Counted from the stretch's first letter, positions 7,554-16,611 are shown. The stretch is DNA of 34,933 bases from an uncultured Acetobacteraceae bacterium (GCA_902805625.1 CADCTL010000261.1:1-34933); one strand, 5' to 3'. The notes: generated by a model not told the origin, from the sequence alone. A program made the numbers and translations.

Positions 7554-8254
7554 CCCCGGAGGAGCGGGACGCCCTGGCCGGCGAGTACGTGCTCGGCACG
7601 CTGGAAGCCGGCGCGGCGCGGGAGGTGGAACGCGCGCTCGCCGGCGATGCCGAACTGCGCGGGGCGGTGGCGTGGTGGGAGGCCGCGTTCGCGCCGCTCA
7701 CCTCCTTCGCACCGGAAGAAGCGCCGCCGCCCGATCTTTGGGCGCGGATCGAGGCGGCGCTGCCCGGCGCGCGCGCGGCCCCGCAGCGGCAAGGCTTCGA
7801 GCGCTGGCGCTTCGACCACTGGCGGCCCAACCCTTGGCGCTGGCTGGCGCTCGGTTCCAGCGCGGTCGCGGCCGGCCTCGCCGCGCTGCTGCTGCTGCGC
7901 CCGGCGCCGGAGGCACCGTTGATGACGGTGCTCCTCACCAACCGGGACCAGCCGGCTTGGCTTGTGGAGGCCGACCGCGGCGGCGCGCTGCGCTTGGCGG
8001 CCGTCAACCGCCAACCAGTGCCGCCGGACCGCGTGATGCAGCTCTGGGCGTTGCCGCAGGGCGCGACCGCGCCGACCTCGCTCGGCTTGATCGCGCCCGA
8101 AGCCGGGCAGTACAGCGTGTCCACCACAGCCATCCGGCCGTCGCCCGGCATGCTGATCGAGATCACGCTGGAACCGCCCGGCGGATCGCCCACCGGCCGC
8201 CCGACGGGACAGATCCTCTTCATCGGCCGGCTGAGCGCCGCCAGCGGATCATAG
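7550..8254 (+). CDS. Membrane-anchored anti-sigma factor, RskA-like
   Basis: The 234-residue product has the N-terminal anti-sigma segment (residues 5-75, LAGEYVLGTLEAG and a following Trp-rich helix), one transmembrane helix (about 97-116, LALGSSAVAAGLAALLLL), and a C-terminal periplasmic domain (120-234) with the MQLWALPQG segment typical of RskA-family anti-sigma-K factors. It binds the sigma factor from the cytoplasmic side and loses it after regulated cleavage or a signal sensed outside. The ATG overlaps the sigma stop, fixing translation ratio. The zinc-binding HxxxCxxC motif of ZAS anti-sigma factors is absent, so redox sensing through zinc is unlikely. Confidence 0.9.
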   Translation: MTPEERDALAGEYVLGTLEAGAAREVERALAGDAELRGAVAWWEAAFAPLTSFAPEEAPPPDLWARIEAALPGARAAPQRQGFERWRFDHWRPNPWRWLALGSSAVAAGLAALLLLRPAPEAPLMTVLLTNRDQPAWLVEADRGGALRLAAVNRQPVPPDRVMQLWALPQGATAPTSLGLIAPEAGQYSVSTTAIRPSPGMLIEITLEPPGGSPTGRPTGQILFIGRLSAASGS

Positions 8255-8359
8255 TTTCGTTATCGTGACTTCCTCGGCCGCATCCATTCCGCTTGCCGAA
8301 ACGTAACTGGGAAAGCGGAGCCGTTCCGGTTTCCGCGCCAGTCACGGAGACCCGATCGC

Positions 8360-9148
8360 ATGCCTCGCGCCTTCCGCGCCCTGCTTCTCGGCGGCGCCCT
8401 CGCCGCAACAGCTTCCGCCTCCGACGCGGCGACGCTGATCGGTCTGACCGCTGACAACCAGCTCGTCAGCATCGACACCGAGACGCGCCGCGCCTCGGCG
8501 CCCGTCCGCGTCAGTGGCGCCGCCGGCAAGCTGGTCGGCATCGACGTGCGCCCCGCCGACGGCAAGCTGTACGGCCTGACCGACTCCGGGCAGATCGTGA
8601 CCATCGACTCCGCCACCGGCGCCGCCACCCGGGTCAGCCAGCTCAACGAGCGTTTCGAGAGCGGCGGTCGCGCCGTGGTGGACTTCAACCCGGTGGCCGA
8701 CCGGCTGCGGGTCATGGGCATGAACGGCACGAGCCTGCGCGTGAACGTCCAAACCGGGGAGGCCGCCAAGGACGGGCAGCTCAAGTACGCGGCGGGCACG
8801 CCCTGGGCCGAGACCGCGCCGCGCGTGACGGCCGGCGCCTACACCAACAGCGCCGCGGGCGCGCAGCAGACGGCGCTGCTGACCATCGACTCGCTCACCC
8901 GCACCCTCAACCTCCAGGCGCCACCGAACGACGGCGTGCAGACGCCGCGCGGCGAGGTGGCGAAGAGCCTGCCGGTCGGCCCCGCCTTCGACATCCTGGC
9001 GGACGGCCAGGGCAACAACCGGGGCTTCCTCCTGGCCGAGCGCACGTTGCATGACGTGGACCTGCAATCGGGCCGCGCCACCGCGCTCGGCGCCGTGTCC
9101 GGACTGCCCGGCGGCGCCGAGGTTATCGACATCGCCGCGATGCGCTGA
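8360..9148 (+). CDS. Exported DUF4394-domain protein
   Basis: The 262-residue protein has a signal peptide (cleavage near ASA, residue 20-23) followed by a repeat-like beta-rich domain recognisable as DUF4394. The pattern IGLTADNQLVSIDTET is echoed in YGLTDSGQIVTIDSATG, and the segments VVDFNPVADRLRVMG and GGAEVIDIA at the end are characteristic. This suggests a beta-propeller-like fold in the periplasm or outside; biochemical function is unknown. It lies 105 bp after the anti-sigma gene, on the same strand, and may be controlled by the ECF sigma. GGAGA about 10 bp before the ATG is the probable ribosome binding site. No catalytic residues can be proposed. Confidence 0.85.
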   Translation: MPRAFRALLLGGALAATASASDAATLIGLTADNQLVSIDTETRRASAPVRVSGAAGKLVGIDVRPADGKLYGLTDSGQIVTIDSATGAATRVSQLNERFESGGRAVVDFNPVADRLRVMGMNGTSLRVNVQTGEAAKDGQLKYAAGTPWAETAPRVTAGAYTNSAAGAQQTALLTIDSLTRTLNLQAPPNDGVQTPRGEVAKSLPVGPAFDILADGQGNNRGFLLAERTLHDVDLQSGRATALGAVSGLPGGAEVIDIAAMR

Positions 9149-9175
9149 GGCCTGAGCAGCGGCGCGGCCGGGAAG

Positions 9176-10102
9176 CTAGAACCCGACCGCGTCGCCGCCC
9201 TTCAGCGCGAGCATCGCCCGCGCCTCGGTGGGCGATGCGATTTCCAGGCTCAGCTCCTCCAGGATGCGGCGTATCTTGGACACCTGCTCGGCGTTGGACT
9301 TGGCCGCCACGCCCTTGCCGAGCCACAGGCTGTCTTCCAGCCCGACGCGGACGTTGCCGCCCAGCATCCCGGCCATGGTGGTGAAGGGCATCTGGTGCCG
9401 GCCGGCGGCCAGCACGGACCACACGTAGGCGTCGCCGAACAGCCGGTCCGCCGTCTCCTTCATGAACATCAGATTGCGCGGCTCGGCGCCGATGCCGCCC
9501 AGGATGCCGAAGATCGTCTGCGCGAAGAGCGGCGGCTCCACCACCTTGCGGTCCAGCATGTGCGCCAAGTTGTAGAGATGGCCGACGTCGTAGCACTCGA
9601 ACTCGAAGCGCGTGCCGTGCCCCTTGCCCAGGCGCTCGACGACCTGCTCGATGTCCTGGAAGGTGTTGCGGAAGATGTAGTTGGTGGTGCCCTCCAGGTA
9701 GGGCTTCTCCCAGTCGTGCTTGAAGCTCTTCACCCGCGCGGCGCTGGGCGCGATGTTGAAGTTCATCGAGCCCATGTTGAGGCTGCACATCTCCGGCTTC
9801 GCTTGCAGCGGCGCCGCCAGCCGCTCGTCCAGGCTCATGCCGAGGCCGCCGCCGGTGGTGATGTTGATCACCGCGTCCGTCGATTGCTTGATGACGGGCA
9901 GGAATTGCATGAACACCGCCGGGTCGGGCGTCGGCCGGCCGTCGTTCGGGTCGCGCGCGTGCAGGTGGATGATGGAGGCGCCCGCCTCCGCCGCGGCGAT
10001 GGATTGTTCCGCGATCTCTCGCGGGGTGATGGGCAGGTGCTCGCTCATCGAGGGCGTGTGGATCGCTCCCGTCACCGCGCAGGTGATGATGACCTTGGCC
10101 AT
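9176..10102 (-). CDS. Beta-keto acid cleavage enzyme (BKACE, DUF849 family)
   Basis: The 308-residue TIM-barrel enzyme belongs to the BKACE family, which uses acetyl-CoA to split beta-keto acids into acetoacetate and an acyl-CoA (Kce acts in lysine fermentation). Zinc ligands are visible: H46 and H48 in IIHLHARDPNDGRPT, and the distal Glu in VRVGLEDSLW (E256). The segment EFECYDVGHL (about 167-176) is also typical. The ATG at 10102 has GGAGGAAG 7 bp upstream. It is divergent from the amidase gene (136 bp apart). The exact substrate is set by residues that cannot be read reliably here; in Acetobacteraceae such genes often sit with transport and hydrolase genes for small organic acids. Confidence 0.9.
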   Translation of the reverse strand: MAKVIITCAVTGAIHTPSMSEHLPITPREIAEQSIAAAEAGASIIHLHARDPNDGRPTPDPAVFMQFLPVIKQSTDAVINITTGGGLGMSLDERLAAPLQAKPEMCSLNMGSMNFNIAPSAARVKSFKHDWEKPYLEGTTNYIFRNTFQDIEQVVERLGKGHGTRFEFECYDVGHLYNLAHMLDRKVVEPPLFAQTIFGILGGIGAEPRNLMFMKETADRLFGDAYVWSVLAAGRHQMPFTTMAGMLGGNVRVGLEDSLWLGKGVAAKSNAEQVSKIRRILEELSLEIASPTEARAMLALKGGDAVGF

Positions 10103-10238
10103 GTCGCGCTTCCTCCGTTCACCGGTCTGGGCGAGTGTCCCCGACAGGGCGGCGGGCGTGAAGCCCCGCGGTGCGCGGCGGGCTGGACCGCGGCTCCGCC
10201 CGGGTCTGGAATGCGCCGTCACCAGGGAGGGCTCCGAC

Positions 10239-11645
10239 ATGGCGACCGCGACACACGGCACTTACACTCCGCAGGACCACCGCGGGCTCACCTTCCACGA
10301 CGCGGCGCGGCGCTTCGCGGAGGGCGCCGACACGCCGCGCGCTTACCTCGAACGGTGCCTGGAAACGATCGCCGCGCGCGAGCCGGTCGTGCGAGCCTTC
10401 GTCGCGCTGAACGAGGCGGGCGCGCGCGAGGCGGCGGACGCCAGCGCGGCGCGGTGGCGCGCGGGCCGGCCGCTCTCGCCCCTCGACGGCATGCCGGTCG
10501 GCATCAAGGACCTGCTCGAAACGCGCGACATGCCGACCGAGATGGGCTGCGAGGCCTACCGCGGGAACTTCCCCAAGCGCGACAACGCCGCCGTTTGGGC
10601 CCTGCGCCAAGCCGGTGCGGTGGTGCTGGGCAAAACCGTCACCGCCGAACTCGGCGGCTCGCACCCGGGGTCGACCACCAACCCGTTCGACCCGTCGCGC
10701 ACGCCGGGCGGCTCCTCGTCCGGCTCGGCGGCGGCGGTGGCGGCGGGGATGGTGCCGGCGGCGATCGGCACCCAGGTCGGCGGCTCCATCATCCGCCCCG
10801 CGAGCTACTGCGGCAACGTGGCGCTGAAGCCGAGCCAGGGCGCGATCAACCGCGGCGAAAGGCAGGCCACGAGCCAGAGCACGCACGGCGTCCACGCCAA
10901 CAGCGTGGAGGACACGTGGCAGGTGGCCGCGGAGATCGCGCGCCGCGTGGGCGGCGACCGCGGGCACGCCGGGCTGATGGGCCCCGCCTCGCCGCCCCTC
11001 CCGCTCCGTCCCGAGCGTTTGGTCCTGGTGGAGACCGCGGGGTGGCGGTCGCTCGACGACGCTTCGCGCACGGCTTTCGAGGCGGTGGTGGAAAGCCTGC
11101 GGGCGCTGGGCGTCGCGGTTCTGCGGCGCGGCGACCACCCGCTCATCGAGGCGTTCGAGACCGCCGTCGCCGACGCCAGCGCCATCGGCGGCGCCATCAC
11201 CGCCTGGGAGAACCGCTGGGGGCAGCGCGCGCTGGTGGACGCCCATCCGGACGGCGTGAGCGAGCGCGCGAAGGCGGCGCTCGCCTCCGCCGAGGCCATG
11301 ACCGTGGCCGACTACCAGGGCCGCCTCGCGGAGCGCGAAGCGGCGCAGCTCCGGCACGGCGCCCTGGCGCCGATGGCGGACGCGGCGATCGGCCTCGCCT
11401 CCCCCGGCCCGGCGCCGGTCTGGAGCGGCGACGCGCCGGGCCGGCCGCTCGCCGCGCGGCCGACCGGCAATTTCGTGTTCAACGCGCCGAGTTCCATGCT
11501 CTTCGCGCCGGCGGTGACGGTGCCCCTCATGGCGGTCGATGGATTGCCGGTCGGGGTGCAGGTGATGGGCCAGCGCGGAGAGGACGCCCGTGCCACAGCT
11601 ATCGCGCGCTGGTTGCTCGGCGCCGTAAAACCGGTGGTGGTGTGA
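10239..11645 (+). CDS. Amidase (amidase-signature family)
   Basis: The 468-residue hydrolase carries the Ser-cisSer-Lys triad of the amidase signature family: K90 in VGIKDLLET, cis-Ser S159 in TPGGSSSGSAAAVAAG, and nucleophile S183 in GTQVGGSIIRPAS, with the 24-residue spacing seen in FAAH. The usual GGSSGGS is GGSSSGS here and the usual SIRIPAS is SIIRPAS, both mild variants. It lacks the motifs needed for GatA function with GatB/C, so a role as a catabolic amidase is more likely. The ATG at 10239 follows GGGAGG with 8 bp spacing. Divergent from BKACE; the shared 136-bp intergenic region could serve both. Confidence 0.9.
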   Translation: MATATHGTYTPQDHRGLTFHDAARRFAEGADTPRAYLERCLETIAAREPVVRAFVALNEAGAREAADASAARWRAGRPLSPLDGMPVGIKDLLETRDMPTEMGCEAYRGNFPKRDNAAVWALRQAGAVVLGKTVTAELGGSHPGSTTNPFDPSRTPGGSSSGSAAAVAAGMVPAAIGTQVGGSIIRPASYCGNVALKPSQGAINRGERQATSQSTHGVHANSVEDTWQVAAEIARRVGGDRGHAGLMGPASPPLPLRPERLVLVETAGWRSLDDASRTAFEAVVESLRALGVAVLRRGDHPLIEAFETAVADASAIGGAITAWENRWGQRALVDAHPDGVSERAKAALASAEAMTVADYQGRLAEREAAQLRHGALAPMADAAIGLASPGPAPVWSGDAPGRPLAARPTGNFVFNAPSSMLFAPAVTVPLMAVDGLPVGVQVMGQRGEDARATAIARWLLGAVKPVVV

Positions 11646-11719
11646 CGACGGCGTGCGGGCGCGCCCCGCAACTTCGCCCGCGCCTCGGTGTTGATGCGGA
11701 AAGATGCGGGAGGAAGACC

Positions 11720-12304
11720 ATGTCCACGCGACTGAGCAGAGCCATCCTGGCCGGGCTGCTGTTGGCGAGCCCCGTGCTGGTGCCGAGGGCGTCGGCGCAA
11801 CCCGCGCCCGGCCTGACCTACATGCAGCCGCTGTCGCCCGCGGCGCTGATGTCGGTGCAAGAGCGGCTGCGGCAGATGGGCGCCTATGCCGGCCGGGTGG
11901 ACGGCGTGTGGGGGCCGGACAGCCAATCCGCCCTGGAGCGGTTCCAACAGGGCCGCGGGTTGCAAGTGTCGGGCCAGCTAAACCAAGCCACGGCCGCGAC
12001 GCTCGGCCTCAACCCCGTCGAACTCCTGGCCGCCCGGCCGGGCCCTGCCACCAGCACGGACGCCGCCACGCCCGCCGCGACGTCGAACACCCTGAGCCGC
12101 GGCGCCGTGCGCAACGTGCAGTCCCGGCTGCGCGCCCTCGGCTTCTACCGCGGCCAAGTGGACGGGGCCTGGGGCGCCGGCACGCAAACCGCGATCGAGC
12201 GCTTCCAGCAGGGCCGCGGGTTGCAGCCGACCGGGCAGATCAATCCGGCGACGGCGCAGGCCATGGGCCTCGACCCGAACAACCTGGAAGCGATGCCGCG
12301 CTGA
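11720..12304 (+). CDS. Exported protein with two peptidoglycan-binding domains
   Basis: The 194-residue protein has a signal peptide (MSTRLSRAILAGLLLASPVL, cleavage after ASA near residue 26) and two copies of the PGBD_1 repeat, about residues 42-92 and 127-180. Each has the pattern VQxRLRxxGxYxGxVDGxWGxxTQxAIExFQQGRGL. A Pro/Ala/Thr-rich linker joins them. No catalytic domain follows, so it probably anchors to or scaffolds the cell wall. GGGAGGAAGACC precedes the ATG. A strong GC hairpin just after the stop ends the transcript. The repeats are similar enough in DNA (FQQGRGL region) to suggest internal duplication. Confidence 0.88.
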   Translation: MSTRLSRAILAGLLLASPVLVPRASAQPAPGLTYMQPLSPAALMSVQERLRQMGAYAGRVDGVWGPDSQSALERFQQGRGLQVSGQLNQATAATLGLNPVELLAARPGPATSTDAATPAATSNTLSRGAVRNVQSRLRALGFYRGQVDGAWGAGTQTAIERFQQGRGLQPTGQINPATAQAMGLDPNNLEAMPR

Positions 12305-12310
12305 ACGAAA

Positions 12311-12338
12311 GCGGGAGGCGCTTCAGCGCGCCTCCCGC
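12311..12338. terminator. GC-rich hairpin shared by two convergent genes
   Basis: A perfect 11-bp stem (12311-12321 with 12328-12338) and a 6-base loop lie 7 bp after the stop of the peptidoglycan-binding gene. The stop codon of the convergent solute-binding gene (12323-12325) lies in the loop. There is no long T run on either side, so termination strength is uncertain. Confidence 0.6.
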
Positions 12339-13903
12339 ACGCCCATCGCCACCGTGCGCTCGTCCATGCGCGGGTCGTGGCGCAGGCCGCGGCGGTGGGC
12401 CCAGGTGTTCACGTACTGCAGGAGCTGGATCATCGGCTCCCGCTCCGCGTAGGAGGCGACCGCCTCGCGCCACGCGGCTTCACGCCGCTCCTCGTCCATG
12501 ATGGCCGCGCCGCGCAGAACCATGTCGTCCAAGCGCGGATCGGAGTGCCGGGTCATGTTGGCGGCGCCAGTCAGACGCTGCCGGTCGTGGGTGGCCACGA
12601 TGCTGAGCAGATAATTCGAGGCCTCGCCCGTGCTGCTGCCCCACGCGCCGAGCTGCATCGCGTGGTCCTGGCGCGACCGCCGGGGCGTGAAGGCGGAGAA
12701 GGGCATGGCGTCCACGGCGGTGCGGACGCCGATGCGCGTCCACATCTGCGCCACCGCCTGCGACAAGCGCGCGTCGTTCGGCCAACGGTCGTTGGGCGTG
12801 GCTAGGGAAAGGCGGAAGCCCTCGGGGAAGCCGGCCTCGGCGAGCAAGCGGCGCGCGGTCTCCGGGTCGAAGGCGACAGGCTGGACGTCCGGGTTGTAGC
12901 CGAAGGCGCCGGGTGGCAGCCATTGCGCCGTGGGGACGCCGGCGCCCTCCATCACCTGCTCCGCCAGCGCCTTGCGGTTGATCGCCATGGAGAGGGCGCG
13001 GCGCACGCGGTGGTCCAGGAAGGGGTTCTGCGGCAGCGGCGCGCCGGCGTTGTCCGTGACGAGGGGGTGCGACCCGGTGCGCGAGTAGTCGGGCGACATG
13101 AACACGGTGCGAAGGCTGGGGATCTCCGTCACCGCCAAGCGCGGCTCCCGCCGCAGCCGCGCCAAATCGCTGGTCGGGATTTGCTCGATCAGGTCCGCGT
13201 CGCCGGCCAGCAGCGCCGCGGTGCGCGCGCCGTCATTCAACAGGAAGCGGATGTTCACCCGCGCCCAGGGCTCCCTCTCGCCCCAATACGCGTCGTTGCG
13301 CAGCAGCTCCAAGCGGTCGCCGGAGCGGTAAGCGGCGAGGCGGTAGGGGCCGGTGCCGATCGCGGCGCGACCGTTGTTGTAGTCCTCCGCCTGGGCGCCC
13401 GTCGCGGCGTGGCGGGCGATGATGCTGACGGAGGCGAGGTCGATCGGCAGCAGCGGATGCGGCTGCGCCGTGTGCAGCCGCAGGGTGTGCGCGTCCACGA
13501 CCTCGACGCGCGAGATGGCGCGCAGGAAGCCGCCGAAGCCGCCCGGGCTGTTCGGCACGTGCGGCGCCCGCTCAAAGGTGAAAGCGACATCGTCCGCGGT
13601 GAAGTCCCGCCCGTCGTGCCACTTCACGCCCCGGCGGAGCTTGAACTCCCAAAGCGTCTCGGACAGCGCCCGGTAGCTCTCGGCGAGCGAAGGGCTCGGC
13701 CGCGCCCGCGCGTCCCGCTCCACCAGCCGGTCGAAGACGTGCATGCCCGCGGCGTTGTTCGGGCCGAGGTTGTGGTAGTGCGGGTCCATGGTGCTGACCA
13801 CCGCGGCATAGCCGAGGGTCAGCGTTTGCGCGGCGGCGGGTGACGCGGCGAGGAGCAGCGCGATGCCACCGGCGCGGGCCACCAAGCCGAGATGTTTCGC
13901 CAT
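12323..13903 (-). CDS. ABC transporter periplasmic substrate-binding protein, family 5 (peptide/nickel type)
   Basis: The 526-residue protein has a signal peptide (cleavage after AAAQ, about residue 26) and a full-length SBP_bac_5 domain: LTLGYAAVVSTMDPHYHN at the mature start, FKLRRGVKWHDGRDFTADDVAFTFE (about 93-117), GTGPYRLAAY, and DHRVRRALSMAINRKALAEQVMEG (about 296-319). Such proteins deliver oligopeptides or related molecules to Dpp/Opp-type permeases. No permease or ATPase gene is adjacent: upstream is sdhB and downstream a convergent gene, so it must work with components encoded elsewhere, or bind a ligand for another purpose. The ATG has GGGAGGG 5 bp upstream, but this sequence is inside a strong hairpin. 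Confidence 0.92.
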   Translation of the reverse strand: MAKHLGLVARAGGIALLLAASPAAAQTLTLGYAAVVSTMDPHYHNLGPNNAAGMHVFDRLVERDARARPSPSLAESYRALSETLWEFKLRRGVKWHDGRDFTADDVAFTFERAPHVPNSPGGFGGFLRAISRVEVVDAHTLRLHTAQPHPLLPIDLASVSIIARHAATGAQAEDYNNGRAAIGTGPYRLAAYRSGDRLELLRNDAYWGEREPWARVNIRFLLNDGARTAALLAGDADLIEQIPTSDLARLRREPRLAVTEIPSLRTVFMSPDYSRTGSHPLVTDNAGAPLPQNPFLDHRVRRALSMAINRKALAEQVMEGAGVPTAQWLPPGAFGYNPDVQPVAFDPETARRLLAEAGFPEGFRLSLATPNDRWPNDARLSQAVAQMWTRIGVRTAVDAMPFSAFTPRRSRQDHAMQLGAWGSSTGEASNYLLSIVATHDRQRLTGAANMTRHSDPRLDDMVLRGAAIMDEERREAAWREAVASYAEREPMIQLLQYVNTWAHRRGLRHDPRMDERTVAMGVREAR

Positions 13904-13907
13904 GAGT

Positions 13908-13938
13908 TCCCTCCCGGCCTCTGGTGGGCCGGGAGGGA
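13908..13938 (-). promoter_or_regulatory. 12-bp perfect hairpin that contains the ribosome binding site of the solute-binding protein gene
   Basis: Bases 13908-13919 pair with 13927-13938 (loop of 7). Read on the minus strand, the 3' arm GGCCGGGAGGGA includes the GGGAGGG that serves as Shine-Dalgarno for the ATG at 13903. The hairpin also lies about 25 bp after the sdhB stop, so it can act as the sdh operon terminator or 3' end barrier. No T run follows. Confidence 0.65.
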
Positions 13939-13963
13939 GGTTAGACCGGTAGCGGAGTCTACG

Positions 13964-14746
13964 TCAGCCCTGCCGCTCGATCATCATCTGCCTGATCTTG
14001 CCGATCGCCGCCGCAGGGTTGAGGCCCTTCGGGCAGGTGCGGGCGCAGTTCATGATGGTGTGGCAGCGGTATAGGCGGAACGGATCTTCCAGGAAGTCCA
14101 GCCGCTCGCCGGTCGCCTCGTCGCGGCTGTCGGCGATCCAGCGGTAGGCCTGGAGCAGCACAGCGGGGCCGAGATACCGGTCGCCGTTCCACCAGTAGGA
14201 CGGGCAGGCGGTGGAGCAGCAGAAGCACAGGATGCACTCCCACATCCCGTCGAGCTTGCCGCGCTCTTCCTTGGACTGCCGGCGTTCCGCGTCCGGTGGA
14301 GGCGGCGTGTCCGACTTCAGCCAGGGCTCGATCGAGCGGAGCTGCGCGTAGAGCTGCGAGAGGTCCGGCACCAAGTCCTTCACCACCGGCATGTGCGGCA
14401 GCGGGTAGATGCGGACGTCGCCCTTCACGTCCTCGATCGGCTTGAGGCAGGCGAGGGTGTTCAACCCGTCGATGTTCATCGAGCAGGAGCCGCAGATGCC
14501 CTCGCGGCAGGACCGGCGGAAGGTGAGCGTGCTGTCGATCTCGTTCTTGATCTTGCCGAGCGCGTCCAGAACCATCGGCCCGCACTTACCGAGGTCGATC
14601 TCGTAGGTGTCGAGCCGCGGCGTCGCGTCGGAGTCGGGATCCCAACGGTAGATCTTGAACGTCTTGACGTCCTTCGCGCCCGGTTCCGCCTTGAATACCT
14701 TGCCCTCGGTGATACGCGAGTTCTTAGGCAGCGTGAAAGTGGCCAT
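13964..14746 (-). CDS. sdhB: Succinate dehydrogenase iron-sulfur subunit
   Basis: The 260-residue subunit passes electrons from the flavin to ubiquinone in complex II. All cluster ligands are present: [2Fe-2S] C80, C85, C88, C100 ([10 protein letters not shown] and LAC); [4Fe-4S] C171, C174, C177 and C238; [3Fe-4S] C181, C228, C234 (the [11 protein letters not shown] and [15 protein letters not shown] segments). Length is normal for alphaproteobacteria. It follows sdhA by 18 bp and is the last gene of sdhCDAB. A strong hairpin follows about 25 bp after the stop. Confidence 0.98.
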   Translation of the reverse strand: MATFTLPKNSRITEGKVFKAEPGAKDVKTFKIYRWDPDSDATPRLDTYEIDLGKCGPMVLDALGKIKNEIDSTLTFRRSCREGICGSCSMNIDGLNTLACLKPIEDVKGDVRIYPLPHMPVVKDLVPDLSQLYAQLRSIEPWLKSDTPPPPDAERRQSKEERGKLDGMWECILCFCCSTACPSYWWNGDRYLGPAVLLQAYRWIADSRDEATGERLDFLEDPFRLYRCHTIMNCARTCPKGLNPAAAIGKIRQMMIERQG

Positions 14747-14764
14747 GGTGTAAGCCGTTGTTCC

Positions 14765-16585
14765 TCAGTAGACCCGCGCCTTGGGCGGGAAGACCTGCAC
14801 GTCGTTGGTGAGGGTCCGCATCTTCACGTCGCGGTAGTCGAGCTTGACGTTCCCGCGCCCGTCCATCCACGACAGGGTGTGCTTCATCCAGTTCTGGTCG
14901 TCGCGCTCCGGGTAGTCCTCCTGCGCGTGGGCGCCGCGGCTTTCCTTGCGCGCCTCGGCGCTGACGACGGTGGTGAGGGCGTTGCCGATCAGGTTGTTCA
15001 GCTCCAGCGCCTCAACCAAGTCGCTGTTCCAGACCATGCTGCGGTCGGCCACGCGGATGTCGTCGTAGCCGCCGTTGATGTCGCGCATCTTCTGCACGCC
15101 CTCACGCAGCAGATCGCTGGTGCGGAACACCGCCGCGTGGTCCTGCATGGCGCGCTGCATCTTCAGCCGCAACTCGCCGACCATGGTGCCGCCCTTGGCG
15201 TTGCGCACGCGGTCCAGACGGTCGAGCGCCTCGTCGCCGGCGCGCGGCGGCAGCGGTGCCTGCGACCCGCCGGGCTTGATCGTCTCCTTGGCCCGGTGCG
15301 CCGCGGCGCGGCCAAACACCACGAGGTCGAGCAGCGAGTTCGTGCCGAGCCGATTGGCGCCGTGGACGGAAACGCAGGCCGCCTCGCCCACCGCCATCAG
15401 GCCCGGCACCACTCGGTCCGGGTCGTCCTGCGTGGGGTTCAGGACCTCCGTGTGGATGTTCGTGGGGATGCCGCCCATGTTGTAATGGACGGTCGGGAGC
15501 ATCGGGATCGGCTCCTTGGTCACGTCCACGCCGGCGAAGATCTTAGCTGTCTCCGAAATGCCCGGCAGCCGCTCGTGCAGCAGGTCCGCGCCCAGGTGCT
15601 CCAGGTGCAGGTGGATATGGTCCTTCTGCGGCCCGACGCCCCGGCCCTCGCGGATCTCCATGGACATGGCGCGCGACACCACGTCGCGGGAGGCGAGGTC
15701 CTTCGCGGTGGGCGCGTAACGCTCCATGAAGCGCTCGCCCTCCGAGTTGGTCAAGTAGCCGCCCTCTCCCCGCGCGCCCTCCGTCACCAGGCAGCCGGAG
15801 CCGTAGATGCCGGTCGGGTGGAACTGCACGAACTCCTGGTCCTGCAGCGGCAGGCCGGCGCGCAGCGCCATGGCGTTGCCGTCGCCGGTGCAGGTGTGGG
15901 CGGAGGTGCAGGAGAAGTAGGCGCGGCCGTAGCCGCCGGTCGCCAGCACGGTGGTCTGGGCGCGGAAGCGGTGGATGGAGCCGTCTTCGAGGTTCCACGC
16001 CATCACGCCGCGGCACACGCCCTCGTCCATGATGAGGTCGAGGGCGATGTACTCCACGAAGAACTCGCAGTTGTGCTTCAACGACTGCTGGTAGAGCGTG
16101 TGCAGGATGGCGTGGCCGGTGCGGTCGGCGGCGGCGCAGGCGCGCATGGCCGGCGCCTTGCCGTAATCCTGCATGTGGCCACCGAAGGGACGCTGGTAGA
16201 TGCGCCCGTCCTCCGTGCGGGAGAACGGCACGCCGTAGTGCTCCAGCTCGATGATGGCGGGGATCGCCTCGCGGCACATGTACTCGATGGCGTCCTGGTC
16301 GCCGAGCCAGTCCGACCCCTTCACGGTGTCGTACATGTGCCAGCGCCAGTCGTCCTCGCCCATGTTGCCGAGCGCGGCGCCGACGCCGCCCTGCGCCGCC
16401 ACGGTGTGGGAGCGGGTCGGAAAGACCTTGGTGATGCAAGCGGTCTTGAGGCCGGCCGAGCCCATGCCGAAGGTGGCGCGCAGCCCGGCGCCGCCGGCCC
16501 CCACCACCACCACGTCGTAGGTGTGGTCCACGATCCGGTAGGAGCCTCGCGTGGGGCTGGTCGGCGGCTGATTGATCGCGTTCAT
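14765..16585 (-). CDS. sdhA: Succinate dehydrogenase flavoprotein subunit
   Basis: The 606-residue catalytic subunit oxidises succinate to fumarate in the TCA cycle. It shows the dinucleotide-binding glycines [13 protein letters not shown] (25-37), the segment [10 protein letters not shown] with the His that binds FAD covalently (H60), and the active-site region [22 protein letters not shown]. The C-terminal domain with [19 protein letters not shown] is complete. Length and start are standard. Gene order C-D-A-B and short gaps (26 bp from sdhD, 18 bp to sdhB) mark one operon. Confidence 0.98.
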   Translation of the reverse strand: MNAINQPPTSPTRGSYRIVDHTYDVVVVGAGGAGLRATFGMGSAGLKTACITKVFPTRSHTVAAQGGVGAALGNMGEDDWRWHMYDTVKGSDWLGDQDAIEYMCREAIPAIIELEHYGVPFSRTEDGRIYQRPFGGHMQDYGKAPAMRACAAADRTGHAILHTLYQQSLKHNCEFFVEYIALDLIMDEGVCRGVMAWNLEDGSIHRFRAQTTVLATGGYGRAYFSCTSAHTCTGDGNAMALRAGLPLQDQEFVQFHPTGIYGSGCLVTEGARGEGGYLTNSEGERFMERYAPTAKDLASRDVVSRAMSMEIREGRGVGPQKDHIHLHLEHLGADLLHERLPGISETAKIFAGVDVTKEPIPMLPTVHYNMGGIPTNIHTEVLNPTQDDPDRVVPGLMAVGEAACVSVHGANRLGTNSLLDLVVFGRAAAHRAKETIKPGGSQAPLPPRAGDEALDRLDRVRNAKGGTMVGELRLKMQRAMQDHAAVFRTSDLLREGVQKMRDINGGYDDIRVADRSMVWNSDLVEALELNNLIGNALTTVVSAEARKESRGAHAQEDYPERDDQNWMKHTLSWMDGRGNVKLDYRDVKMRTLTNDVQVFPPKARVY

Positions 16586-16611
16586 CGTCCTGCTTTCCCC
16601 GGCGCCCGACG

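Noticed and set aside
8302-8325. GTAAC followed by CGTT upstream of the DUF4394 gene as an ECF promoter
   Set aside because: The spacer is only 14 bp, shorter than usual, and no matching site was found before the sigma operon.
9395-12304. A frame of about 970 codons spanning the BKACE, amidase and peptidoglycan-binding region
   Set aside because: Only its last 194 residues (from 11720) are a real protein; the rest is out-of-frame read-through of other genes.
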